Assembly (NCBI GenBank): GCA_958403395.1
Contig: CATXXF010000001.1
Coordinates: 1 to 64,000 of the forward strand
Direction of reading: 5' to 3'
Origin: an uncultured Collinsella sp.
GTDB taxonomy: Bacteria > Actinomycetota > Coriobacteriia > Coriobacteriales > Coriobacteriaceae
Length of the DNA: 64,000 nucleotides
Part shown: positions 45,374 through 55,723 of the stretch, piece by piece
Layout: each line of letters begins with the position of its first letter
Position numbering within the stretch: position 1 is the first letter of the stretch
The notes under the pieces: model-generated
What the model saw: only the letters and a program-made list of their open reading frames with translations
What the model was told of the DNA's origin: nothing
The model's database searches: none
Made by a program: the position numbers and the translations under genes

Positions 45374-46411
45374 CTAAAGGCCGCCATCCCAGTGTCGAAT
45401 CACGAATTCTCGCAGGTCGTTCTGACGTTTCTGGAACGCTTCGCTTCGGTCGCACTTAAGGCCCATAGCGAGCGCGATGGCATTCATCGCCCGGTGCAAT
45501 TGCAGCTGATGGGCAAACTGAGTCCCGGTGAGGACGATCATCCTAAAGCCCAACGCGCTCAGCACGGTCATACGCTCCGCGTCCGACGCGCTGCGCTGTT
45601 TATCAAGATGGTCCGAGCCGTTGTATTCGATCCCCGTACCGCTCGCAGGCGCATATACGTCGATCTCGAAATACCCGGACTTAGCGAGATATTTGAACTC
45701 GCTGGGAACATCGACCCGATGGTTGAGCTCGATCTTGGCGTATCCCAGCCCTCCCTGGGAACGCTTTGCTACGACCATGATTGCGGTGGCCGTCTCCATG
45801 GGCGAACGCGCGCCATCGTGCACGCGCTTGAGCACGGCGGCCGCGCGTATAGCCCCCTGGCGAGATCGGTTCTCATTGCAATAGGCAATCAAGTCGGCAA
45901 CGGTATACCTCTGCCCCATCTCGATATAATCGCCTGTCGACAGATGATTCAAATGGTATCGGGCGCAGATTTCGTAGCCATATTCCAGCTGCTCGGGCTC
46001 GCTCATCCACGAACCCGCTTGGACAAAGCACATGACCTCATCAACCACCAGAAGGCCCTCTGCCACCTCGATAAGATGGCCTGGAGGTACCGGCACTCCA
46101 AACACGTGGCACCTAAATCCAGCCGGCGTCGAGCGCTCAAAATCAAAGTTGACGAGCGTGTCGATATGGTCGAGCTCTTCTCGTGGAATACCCAGCGAAA
46201 CCAGATAGTCGGTAACAATCCCAACTGCCGTTGAAGCCCTCAGCCCCTTGGCATCGAGCCCCAATTTGGGCAGGCTCGCGGTCGGTTCCGCCTCGTTAGC
46301 AAGCGAGTCCTCATCGTATAGGCTGCTTGCTCGCGAGAGCGGCTCGGACGGGCGCGCCACGTTGTGGTACAGCCAGGCAGTCTTATGGGACAGGACGATC
46401 GGCAGGTCCAT
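45374..46411 (-). CDS. hypothetical protein with DUF559/Vsr-like nuclease segment
   Basis: The 345-residue protein is not one I can name. Its C-terminal part (about 230-330) resembles small PD-(D/E)xK proteins of the DUF559/Vsr kind: GYFEIDVYAPASGTGIEYNGSDHL, then DAERMTVLSALGFRMIVLTGTQF; the usual ExK lysine is replaced (EYN). The N-terminal part recalls AbiEi-like transcriptional proteins only loosely. GGAGGG lies four bases before the ATG. It is flanked by family A palindromes in the same orientation, so the gene sits in a repeat-bounded segment. A nuclease or regulatory role is speculative. Confidence 0.65.
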   Translation of the reverse strand: MDLPIVLSHKTAWLYHNVARPSEPLSRASSLYDEDSLANEAEPTASLPKLGLDAKGLRASTAVGIVTDYLVSLGIPREELDHIDTLVNFDFERSTPAGFRCHVFGVPVPPGHLIEVAEGLLVVDEVMCFVQAGSWMSEPEQLEYGYEICARYHLNHLSTGDYIEMGQRYTVADLIAYCNENRSRQGAIRAAAVLKRVHDGARSPMETATAIMVVAKRSQGGLGYAKIELNHRVDVPSEFKYLAKSGYFEIDVYAPASGTGIEYNGSDHLDKQRSASDAERMTVLSALGFRMIVLTGTQFAHQLQLHRAMNAIALAMGLKCDRSEAFQKRQNDLREFVIRHWDGGL

Positions 46412-46511
46412 GAGCCCTCCAATGGAGTCGGATAACCAACCTTATTCCCCTGCTCACGGGTCCGCACACCTTCGTGCGCAAGAAAGCGAATCCACCCGGT
46501 CGAGCGGCAAA

Positions 46512-46576
46512 AAACCATCACAACATTCGATGCTTTTCCCGTTTTTGGCAAAAAGCGTCGAATGTTGTGATGGTTT
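46512..46576. repeat. intergenic palindrome family A, copy 4
   Basis: Perfect 19-bp arms AAACCATCACAACATTCGA / TCGAATGTTGTGATGGTTT, centre nearly identical to copy 3. On the minus strand TTTTTT lies at its end, so it could terminate transcripts of the ABC exporter (stop at 46626). Confidence 0.92.
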
Positions 46577-46625
46577 GAGGCGAGGTAAGAGGCACGGAGG
46601 GGTCAAAGCATCGTGCTCGAACGGG

Positions 46626-48524
46626 TTAATCCAACTCTTTTAAGCCATGCGCCAGCTGCCAGTACTCGCCGTGCTGGGCGAGCAACTCTTCGTACGTGCC
46701 GCGCTCGATGATGCGGCCGTGTTCGAGGACCATGATGGCGTCGGCGTCGCGGACGGTGGACAGGCGGTGCGCGATCATAAACGTGGTGCGACCGCGCATG
46801 ATGCGGTCCATACCGCGCTCGATGAGCTTTTCGGTACGCGTGTCAATGGAGCTCGTGGCCTCGTCCAGGATGAGCACCGGCGGATCGGCGACGGCCACGC
46901 GCGCGATGGCGAGCAGCTGACGCTGACCCTGCGACAGGTTGGCGCCGTCGGCCGTGACCGGTGTGTCGTAGCCCCGCGGCAGGCGGCGGATAAACGAGTC
47001 GGCGCAGGCGGCCTCGGCAGCGGCGCGCACCTCCTCGTCGGTCGCGTCGAGCTTGCCAAAGCGGATGTTCTGCGCAATGGTGCCGCTAAACAGGTGCGTG
47101 TCCTGCAGCACAATGCCGAGCGACCCGCGCAGGCTGGCCTTGGCAATGTGCTTGACGTCGATGCCGTCGTACGTGATCTCGCCGTCATCGACCTCGTAGA
47201 AGCGGTTGATGAGGTTGGTAATGGTCGTCTTGCCGGCGCCCGTGGAGCCCACAAACGCAATCTTTTGCCCCGGCTTGGCAAACAGGTTGAGGTCCGTGAG
47301 CACGCGGGCGCCCGGCACGTAGGAAAAATCCACGGCATGGAAGCGCACGTCGCCGGCAAGCGGGATCAAGCCGCACGTGAGCTCGGTGCCGTCGGCGGCC
47401 ACCGCGCGGCCCGACTCATCAACGGCTGCCACGTCATGCAAATGCCCGTAGACGCCCACGCCCTGGCCCTCGGGAATTTTCCACGCCCACGCGGCATCGC
47501 CCGTCTGCACCAGCTCCACGCAGCCCTCGTCCACCTCGGGCTCAAGGTCCATAGCCGCAAACAGGCGCTCGGCACCGGCCAACGCGTTGAGCAAGAAGTT
47601 GCCGAGCTGCGTAAACTGGTTGATGGGCATGGCGGCCTGGCGCACAAAGACCAGGTAGCTTGCAAGTGCGCCCACATCGGCGAGCCCCTTGATGCAGAGC
47701 ATGCCGCCCGCCACGGCGACGATGGCATAGTTGACGTAGCCAATCACGACGGTCATGGGCACCATGGAGTTGGCATAGCTCACGGCGGCGGTACCGGTGC
47801 GGCGAAGCTCGTCGTTGCGGCAGGTGAAGCCGGCGACATTCGCTGCCTCACGGTTAAAGACCTTGATGACCTTTTGGCCCGAGACCATTTCTTCGATATA
47901 TCCGTCCAGGTCGCCAAGCGATGCCTGCTGGGCAGCAAAGAAACGCTTAGAGCGCGCGCCCGAGTAGCGCGCATACAGCACAATGGCCGCATCGCACACG
48001 AGTGTGATAATCGTGAGCTGCCAGTTAAGGATGATGAGCATAGCCGTGGTGCCCACAACCTGAATGGCGGCCTGAATCACGTTGGCAAAGCTGTTGTTGA
48101 GCGCCTCGGAGACGGTGTCGACGTCGTTGGTGAAAAAACTCATGATGTCGCCCGAGCGCGTGCTGTCAAAATAACTGAGCGGCAGCGTCTGGATGTGCGC
48201 GAACAGGTCGCGGCGAATATCGGACACCACGTGTTGGGCCGCGCGCACCATGATCTGTGAGTAGCCCAGGGCCGAGAGCACGCCCGCGGCGTAGATGATC
48301 GCCGTCAGGATGACCTGCTTGGCGAGCAGTTCCTCCCCGCCCGTGGCCAAACCGTTAACGATGGGGCGCACCATGTAGGTGCCGGCGAGGCTCGCGATGG
48401 CGGCGACGGAGGCGAGCACGCCCACCGCGAGCAACGAGAACTTGGCATGCCCCATGTAGGAGAGCAAGCGGCGCACAGTGCGCTTGAGGTCGGCCGGGCG
48501 TGCTTGGGCTGCGGTCTTAGGCAT
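46626..48524 (-). CDS. ABC exporter subunit with canonical ATPase site
   Basis: Fused membrane-ATPase half transporter of 632 residues: six-helix exporter domain (about 20-330), then Walker A GSTGAGKTT, Q-loop, NLSQGQRQLLAIAR signature, Walker B LILDEATSSID with catalytic glutamate and the switch histidine MIAHRLS. About 40 extra residues precede the ATPase domain (YGHLHDVAAVDESGRAVAADG). The start overlaps the partner gene by eight bases with GGTGAG upstream. The pair should form a heterodimeric exporter of drug or lipid type; the substrate is unknown. Confidence 0.92.
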   Translation of the reverse strand: MPKTAAQARPADLKRTVRRLLSYMGHAKFSLLAVGVLASVAAIASLAGTYMVRPIVNGLATGGEELLAKQVILTAIIYAAGVLSALGYSQIMVRAAQHVVSDIRRDLFAHIQTLPLSYFDSTRSGDIMSFFTNDVDTVSEALNNSFANVIQAAIQVVGTTAMLIILNWQLTIITLVCDAAIVLYARYSGARSKRFFAAQQASLGDLDGYIEEMVSGQKVIKVFNREAANVAGFTCRNDELRRTGTAAVSYANSMVPMTVVIGYVNYAIVAVAGGMLCIKGLADVGALASYLVFVRQAAMPINQFTQLGNFLLNALAGAERLFAAMDLEPEVDEGCVELVQTGDAAWAWKIPEGQGVGVYGHLHDVAAVDESGRAVAADGTELTCGLIPLAGDVRFHAVDFSYVPGARVLTDLNLFAKPGQKIAFVGSTGAGKTTITNLINRFYEVDDGEITYDGIDVKHIAKASLRGSLGIVLQDTHLFSGTIAQNIRFGKLDATDEEVRAAAEAACADSFIRRLPRGYDTPVTADGANLSQGQRQLLAIARVAVADPPVLILDEATSSIDTRTEKLIERGMDRIMRGRTTFMIAHRLSTVRDADAIMVLEHGRIIERGTYEELLAQHGEYWQLAHGLKELD

Positions 48525-50346
48525 GACGCTCACCCCCTTCCAAGGGCGATCCGCATGCGACGGAGGAAAACGGATCATTCGCGCAACCATCGTCGCTGCC
48601 GTCGCCGGCGTCCGCGTTCCTCGCAAACTCCATCTGCGAGGCATAAATCTCCTGGTATATGTTGTCGCCCGCTAGCAGTTCCTCGTGCGTGCCCACGCCG
48701 TGGACACGACCGTCGTCCAATACCACAATGCGATCGGCATCCATGACACTCGCGATGCGCTGGGCGATGATGAGCACGGTCGTATCGGAAATCCGGGCGA
48801 TGTGCTCGCGAATCTTAGCGTCGGTCGCCATATCGACCGCGCTGGTGGAGTCATCAAAAATGAGCACGCGCGGATGCTTGAGCAGCGTGCGCGCGATGCA
48901 CAGGCGTTGCTTCTGGCCACCCGAGACATTGGCGCCGCCTTGGCCCAACTCGCCGTCCAGCCCGCCGATGCGATCAAGGAACTCGTCCACGCACGCCGCG
49001 CGGCAAGCCGCGAGGAGCTCATCGTCCGACGTCTGCGGATTGCCCCACTGCAGGTTCTCGCGCACGGTACCCGTAAACAGCACATTCTTTTGCAGCACAA
49101 TGCCCACAGCGTCGCGCAAGGCGGCGAGGTCGTAGTCGCGCACGTCGTGTCCGCCCACAAGCACGGCGCCTTCGGTGGCGTCGTACAGGCGCGCAATCAG
49201 CTGCACAAGCGAGCTCTTGCCCGAGCCCGTGCCGCCGAGGATGCCCACCGTCGAGCCGCTCTCGATGCGAAGGTCGATATGCTGGAGCACATCCTCGGCT
49301 GCATCCGCGCGGTATTTAAAGGAAACGTCGCGAAACTCGATACTGCCGTCCGCTGGTGCCGCAATCGCGAGGTCTCCCGCGGGGTTGGCGATAAAGGGTT
49401 CCTCATCGAGCACCTCGGCGATACGGCCCACACTCGTAAGAGCGCGCGTGAGCAGCAAAAACACGTTGGAAATCATCATGAGCGAATTCATGATCAGCAG
49501 CACGTAGCTCATAAAGCCCGTGAGCGAGCCCACGCCCAGCTTGCCGGCGAGAATCATGCGGCCGCCAATCCACAGGATAGAGAGCGCAGCCACGTACATC
49601 GACAGCTGAAACACCGGCAGGTTGAGCACCGCGCTGCCAAAGGTCTTTGTCGCAGTGCGCGCGAGCTCGGTATTGACTGCGTCGAACTTGGCCTCCTCGT
49701 GCTCGGTACGAACGTAGGCCTTGACGGCACGCACGGCGGTGAGGTCTTCCTGTACCACGCCGTTGAGGTGGTCCATCGAGGTCTGGAGTTGGCGGTAGAG
49801 CGGGCTCACGCGATAGGTGATGACGCCCAGCACGATTGCCAGCACGGGCAAGATGATCGCAAAGACGGTGGCGAGCGGGCGCGACAGCATCAGCGCGTAG
49901 ATAAGGCCGACGATAAGCGTCACCGGGCCGCGCACCATAGGGCGAAAGCCGTTGCCCACAGCATTTTGGATAACGGTGATGTCCGTGGTCATGCGGGTGA
50001 CGAGCGAGCTGGCGTCGTAGTTGTCCAGGTTACCAAAAGCGAGCGTCTGAATCTTTTTGTACTCGGCCTCGCGCAGGTTAGCGCCTAGGCCCGAGGCAAC
50101 GCGGGCGGACGTGCGGGCATAACCCAAGCCCAGTACCAGCGAAAGCGCAGCGCACACCAACATGTACGCGCCCTGCAGCAGCATGTAGTTGATATCACCC
50201 GCAGGCACGCCCACATCGATGATGTTGGCCATGATGACCGGGATAAACAGCTCGAGCACCGTCTCGACCGACACAAAGAACACGCCGAGGATGGCATCGC
50301 GACGGTATGCCCCTAGATAGGAAAACAGTATTTTGAGATTGCGCAC
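48517..50346 (-). CDS. ABC exporter subunit with degenerate ATPase site
   Basis: The 609-residue half transporter has a six-helix domain and an ATPase domain with GGTGSGKSS, NVSGGQKQRLCIAR and Walker B LIFDDSTSAVD, where the catalytic glutamate is aspartate. The switch histidine is glutamine (IIAQRIA). Such changes mark the inactive site of asymmetric heterodimeric exporters. The start is GTG 50346; the ribosome site is weak. The C-terminal 25 residues are hydrophilic. It is first gene of the exporter pair and divergent from the MATE pump. Confidence 0.92.
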   Translation of the reverse strand: MRNLKILFSYLGAYRRDAILGVFFVSVETVLELFIPVIMANIIDVGVPAGDINYMLLQGAYMLVCAALSLVLGLGYARTSARVASGLGANLREAEYKKIQTLAFGNLDNYDASSLVTRMTTDITVIQNAVGNGFRPMVRGPVTLIVGLIYALMLSRPLATVFAIILPVLAIVLGVITYRVSPLYRQLQTSMDHLNGVVQEDLTAVRAVKAYVRTEHEEAKFDAVNTELARTATKTFGSAVLNLPVFQLSMYVAALSILWIGGRMILAGKLGVGSLTGFMSYVLLIMNSLMMISNVFLLLTRALTSVGRIAEVLDEEPFIANPAGDLAIAAPADGSIEFRDVSFKYRADAAEDVLQHIDLRIESGSTVGILGGTGSGKSSLVQLIARLYDATEGAVLVGGHDVRDYDLAALRDAVGIVLQKNVLFTGTVRENLQWGNPQTSDDELLAACRAACVDEFLDRIGGLDGELGQGGANVSGGQKQRLCIARTLLKHPRVLIFDDSTSAVDMATDAKIREHIARISDTTVLIIAQRIASVMDADRIVVLDDGRVHGVGTHEELLAGDNIYQEIYASQMEFARNADAGDGSDDGCANDPFSSVACGSPLEGGERHA

Positions 50347-50534
50347 GCAGGTTCAACCCCCATCAAACGTTGTTCGCAAACGCACGTATTATTGCGCGCC
50401 GAATAATGGTGTCAAGTATTCCGAAATCGTTTTCTGCAAGGTTAGCGCCGGCGGCGAGTTCTCGTGACGTGTGTCCATATTCACTCGGAATAATGGTGCG
50501 CGCGACTTATTTCGCCCCACTGCCAACATAAACC

Positions 50535-50555
50535 TTGACTCTACAATCGTTGTAG
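50535..50555 (+). promoter_or_regulatory. MerR-type promoter of the MATE pump
   Basis: TTGACT (50535-50540) is followed at once by the dyad CTACAA-TCG-TTGTAG (50541-50555) and GGGTTTTCACT, the over-long -35/-10 spacing with a central operator typical of MerR-family activated promoters. A MerR regulator is encoded directly downstream of the pump. Confidence 0.7.
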
Positions 50556-50607
50556 GGTTTTCACTACACTGGTAGCTAAACGAACCAAGCCAGAAAGTGC
50601 CTCGCCC

Positions 50608-51954
50608 ATGGAACACGACCTCACACGCGGCAATGTCCTTAAGACCATCGCGGTCTTTGCCCTGCCCTATATGCTCTCGTACTTTTTGCAGATGCTCTAC
50701 GGTATGGCCGACCTGTACATGATGGGGCAGTTTAGCGGCGCCGCCGGCATCACCGCCGTGGGCAATGGCGCGCAGACGCTCTATATCATTACCGTGACGC
50801 TCGTGGGCCTGGCCATGGGAACGACGGTCATCGTCGGTCACGCCGTGGGCTCGCGCCGCTTCGATCGCGCCGAGACCGCCATCGGCAACACCATTACGCT
50901 CTTTATGGGTGTCTCGGTGGTGCTGGCCGCTGTCCTGCTCGCACTGTGCCCACAGATCGTGGCGCTCATTGGCACGCCGGCCGAGGCGGTCGAAGGAACC
51001 GCTGCCTACCTGCGCATCTGCTTTGTCGGCATTCCGTTTATCGCCGCATACAACATCCTCTCGGCCATTTTTCGCGGCTTGGGCGATTCGCGCTCGCCCA
51101 TGTACGTGATCGGCGTGGCATGCATCATCAACATCGCACTCGACTTTCTATTTATCGGGCACATGGGGCTCGGCCCCGTGGGCGCGGCACTCGGCACGGT
51201 GACCGCACAGACGGCCAGCGTTGCCCTCGCGCTCGTGTGGCTCAAGAGCCGCCGCACGAACATCCACGTTAAGCGCAGCGACCTGCGCCCCCAGCCCGAG
51301 GTGCTCGGCAGCATTCTTAAGATCGGCGTGCCCGTGGCCGTGCAGGACGGCTGCATCCAGGTGGCGTTTATGTTTATCACCGTCATCGCCAACCACCGAG
51401 GGCTCGTCGACGCCGCCGCCGTGGGCCTGGTCGAAAAGATGATCAGCTTTTTGTTCATTGTGCCGAGTTCCATGGGTGCCACCGTCAGCGCACTCACGGC
51501 ACAAAACGCCGGCGCGGGCAAGGGCAATCGCGCACGTCAGGTGCTCAAAGACGCCATGACGATCTCGGTGGTGTATGGCTGCCTGATCACGGTGCTGATG
51601 TGGCTGGTGGCACCGGCGTTTATCGGCTTTTTTGCCAAGGACTCCACGGTCGTCGCGGCCGGTACCGGCTATATGCGCAGCTACATTTTCGACGCGATTT
51701 TTGCCGGCATCCACATTTGCTTTAGTGGCTTTTTCGCTGCATACGGCAAGAGCTACATCGGCTTTGCGCACAACGTGCTGGCCGTGGCACTCATTCGCGT
51801 GCCGGGCGCGTGGCTGCTGTCGAACGCCTATTCCGATACGTTGTTTCCCATGGGCATCGCTTCGCCGTGCGGATCGATTTTGTCGGCGGTCATCTGTGTT
51901 GTCGCGTTTACCGTGCTCAACCGCCGCGGAGCTTTTGACAAACTGATGACGTAG
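50608..51954 (+). CDS. MATE-family multidrug efflux protein
   Basis: The 448-residue, 12-helix membrane protein shows the MATE start LTRGNVLKTIAVFALPYMLSYFLQMLYGMADLYMMGQF, and the repeat relation between the two halves (second half from about 235, GVPVAVQDG). It should export cationic or other drugs with Na+ or H+. The site before the ATG is weak (AGAAAG). Its promoter resembles MerR targets and the following gene is a MerR regulator, so drug-induced expression is likely. Confidence 0.93.
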   Translation: MEHDLTRGNVLKTIAVFALPYMLSYFLQMLYGMADLYMMGQFSGAAGITAVGNGAQTLYIITVTLVGLAMGTTVIVGHAVGSRRFDRAETAIGNTITLFMGVSVVLAAVLLALCPQIVALIGTPAEAVEGTAAYLRICFVGIPFIAAYNILSAIFRGLGDSRSPMYVIGVACIINIALDFLFIGHMGLGPVGAALGTVTAQTASVALALVWLKSRRTNIHVKRSDLRPQPEVLGSILKIGVPVAVQDGCIQVAFMFITVIANHRGLVDAAAVGLVEKMISFLFIVPSSMGATVSALTAQNAGAGKGNRARQVLKDAMTISVVYGCLITVLMWLVAPAFIGFFAKDSTVVAAGTGYMRSYIFDAIFAGIHICFSGFFAAYGKSYIGFAHNVLAVALIRVPGAWLLSNAYSDTLFPMGIASPCGSILSAVICVVAFTVLNRRGAFDKLMT

Positions 51955-52031
51955 CGGATCGTTCGCGTCGTACGACGGCTGCGCCGCACGACCTCAGTGT
52001 CCCTCCCCCGCCCGTTGAAAGGAGCGGCCCC

Positions 52032-52877
52032 ATGACCGATACGCCACCTGAACATACCGAAGGTCTGCTCCGCATTGGCGAGGTGGCGCGCCTGTTTAAC
52101 CTGAGCGTGGGCACGCTACGCCATTACGAACAGATGGGATTGCTGGACCCGGCGCACATCGATCCGGCGAGTGGATACCGCTACTACGGATCGCGGCAGC
52201 TCTCCACCCTAAACACCATCAGTCACCTGCGTGTTCTCGACCTGCCGCTCGCGCAGATCCGTGAGTTTGTAACCACGCGCGATGTGGAACTCATGCAGCG
52301 CCAGCTTGCCCAGCAGCAGGAGCTCATCGAGCGCAAGCGCCGCGAGCTCGAACGCGTGTCGCGCAAGATTGACAACCGGCTTGCCCTGCTGCGCGATGCC
52401 CTGAGCACCGAGCTTGACACCATTTGCACAGTCGATGCGCCCGAGCTTCGCTGCGCCGTGTTGCACGAACGCGTCAACCCTACCGACGCCTATGCGCTGG
52501 AGTGGCAAATTCGTCAACTGCAGAAGGGCCAGCACGAGACCTTTGTCTTTCTGGGCAACTTGGGCGTCGGGATTAGCGCCGAGCGTCTCGCCGCCGGCGA
52601 CTTTGATGGCTACGACGAGGTCTTCCTGCTGCTCGATGACACCGATGAGTACTTGGGCGACGTCGAGGTGCGACCCGCCGCGCGCTGCCTGACCATAAGC
52701 TTCCGCGGCACGCACGGGCAGGCGGGCTCGCGCTATGAGCAACTACTCGGCTATATACACGAACACAACCTAGCACCCGCCGGGCCCTCGCGCGAGATCG
52801 CCCTCGTCGACGACATCATCAGCGACGACCCCGCGACCTACGTGACGCAGATCACGGTGCCCGTATCGCTAGGCTAG
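52032..52877 (+). CDS. MerR-family regulator with GyrI-like ligand domain
   Basis: The 281-residue protein has an N-terminal MerR winged helix (LLRIGEVARLFNLSVGTLRHYEQMGLL, about 12-38; SGYRYYGSRQLSTL), a long coiled-coil dimerisation helix (about 85-130), and a C-terminal effector domain of the BmrR/GyrI kind. GAAAGGAG lies just before the ATG. Located right after the MATE pump; the probable target is the dyad at 50541-50555. Confidence 0.92.
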   Translation: MTDTPPEHTEGLLRIGEVARLFNLSVGTLRHYEQMGLLDPAHIDPASGYRYYGSRQLSTLNTISHLRVLDLPLAQIREFVTTRDVELMQRQLAQQQELIERKRRELERVSRKIDNRLALLRDALSTELDTICTVDAPELRCAVLHERVNPTDAYALEWQIRQLQKGQHETFVFLGNLGVGISAERLAAGDFDGYDEVFLLLDDTDEYLGDVEVRPAARCLTISFRGTHGQAGSRYEQLLGYIHEHNLAPAGPSREIALVDDIISDDPATYVTQITVPVSLG

Positions 52878-53047
52878 ACCGAACCTCGTCTCTAGCTCGG
52901 TCAACGCCTCAAAAGCATCGCGAGACGCACCTGCCAAGCGCTCACGTTCCGCAATGCGAATTCGCGCCATCAGGTGCTCTTTTGCCTGCCCTTGGGCGTG
53001 CTTCGTGCGCCCTTCCGCCTGCGAGCAATTGCGATTCTCTATATCCA

Positions 53048-53048
<1 letters not shown>
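52869..53048 (-). CDS. small hydrophilic protein coupled to ligA
   Basis: The 59-residue product (start MDIENRNCSQAEGR, end EALTELETRFGLA) is hydrophilic and helix-prone with no membrane segment. Its ATG overlaps the ligA stop as TAATG, and GGAGG lies 6 bases upstream inside the last ligA codons. It overlaps the end of the MerR gene by nine bases on the other strand. I know no family; the translation signals are the main evidence. Confidence 0.6.
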
Positions 53049-55348
<2,300 letters not shown>

Positions 55349-55384
55349 TCAAACCGCACCGAATCGGCAGCCGCCAGACTGGGG

Positions 55385-55587
55385 TGGACAGTTAGTTCAG
55401 ATACGTATAAATCCTAGAGCTGAATCAGGCACGAACACCCCTGTTTCAACTCATTTGGGCTCCTCGAGACCATGTAAACGTCCCGCTCTCCCTTCCAAAC
55501 ACCCATTCGAGCCCCATCCCAATCAAAAATTGTTCAAAACGCATCCCAAGTTGCCCCAGATTTATACGTATCTGAACTAACTGTCCA
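55385..55587. repeat. 203-bp element with perfect 29-bp terminal inverted repeats
   Basis: 55385-55413 and 55559-55587 are perfect reverse complements (TGGACAGTTAGTTCAGATAC..). The 145-base interior has no supported gene. Unlike the other palindromes the centre shows no clear inner hairpin, so it may be a miniature inverted-repeat element. The region 55277-55656 holds nothing else I can support. Confidence 0.8.
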
Positions 55588-55656
55588 GGCCATTCCGAAC
55601 TAAGCCTCTTGCCAGCCACAAGTGATCCGTTTTCCTCCGCCCCCAACGGACCAATA

Positions 55657-55697
55657 AGAAAAGAGGGGCTGTCCCGCATTGGTGGGACAGCCCCTCT
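55657..55697 (-). terminator. intrinsic terminator of htrA
   Basis: On the minus strand AGAGGGGCTGTCCC pairs with GGGACAGCCCCTCT (perfect 14 bp) and is followed by TTTCTTATT. Confidence 0.93.
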
Positions 55698-55723
55698 GGC
55701 ATTGGTATGTGCGATACGGCTCG

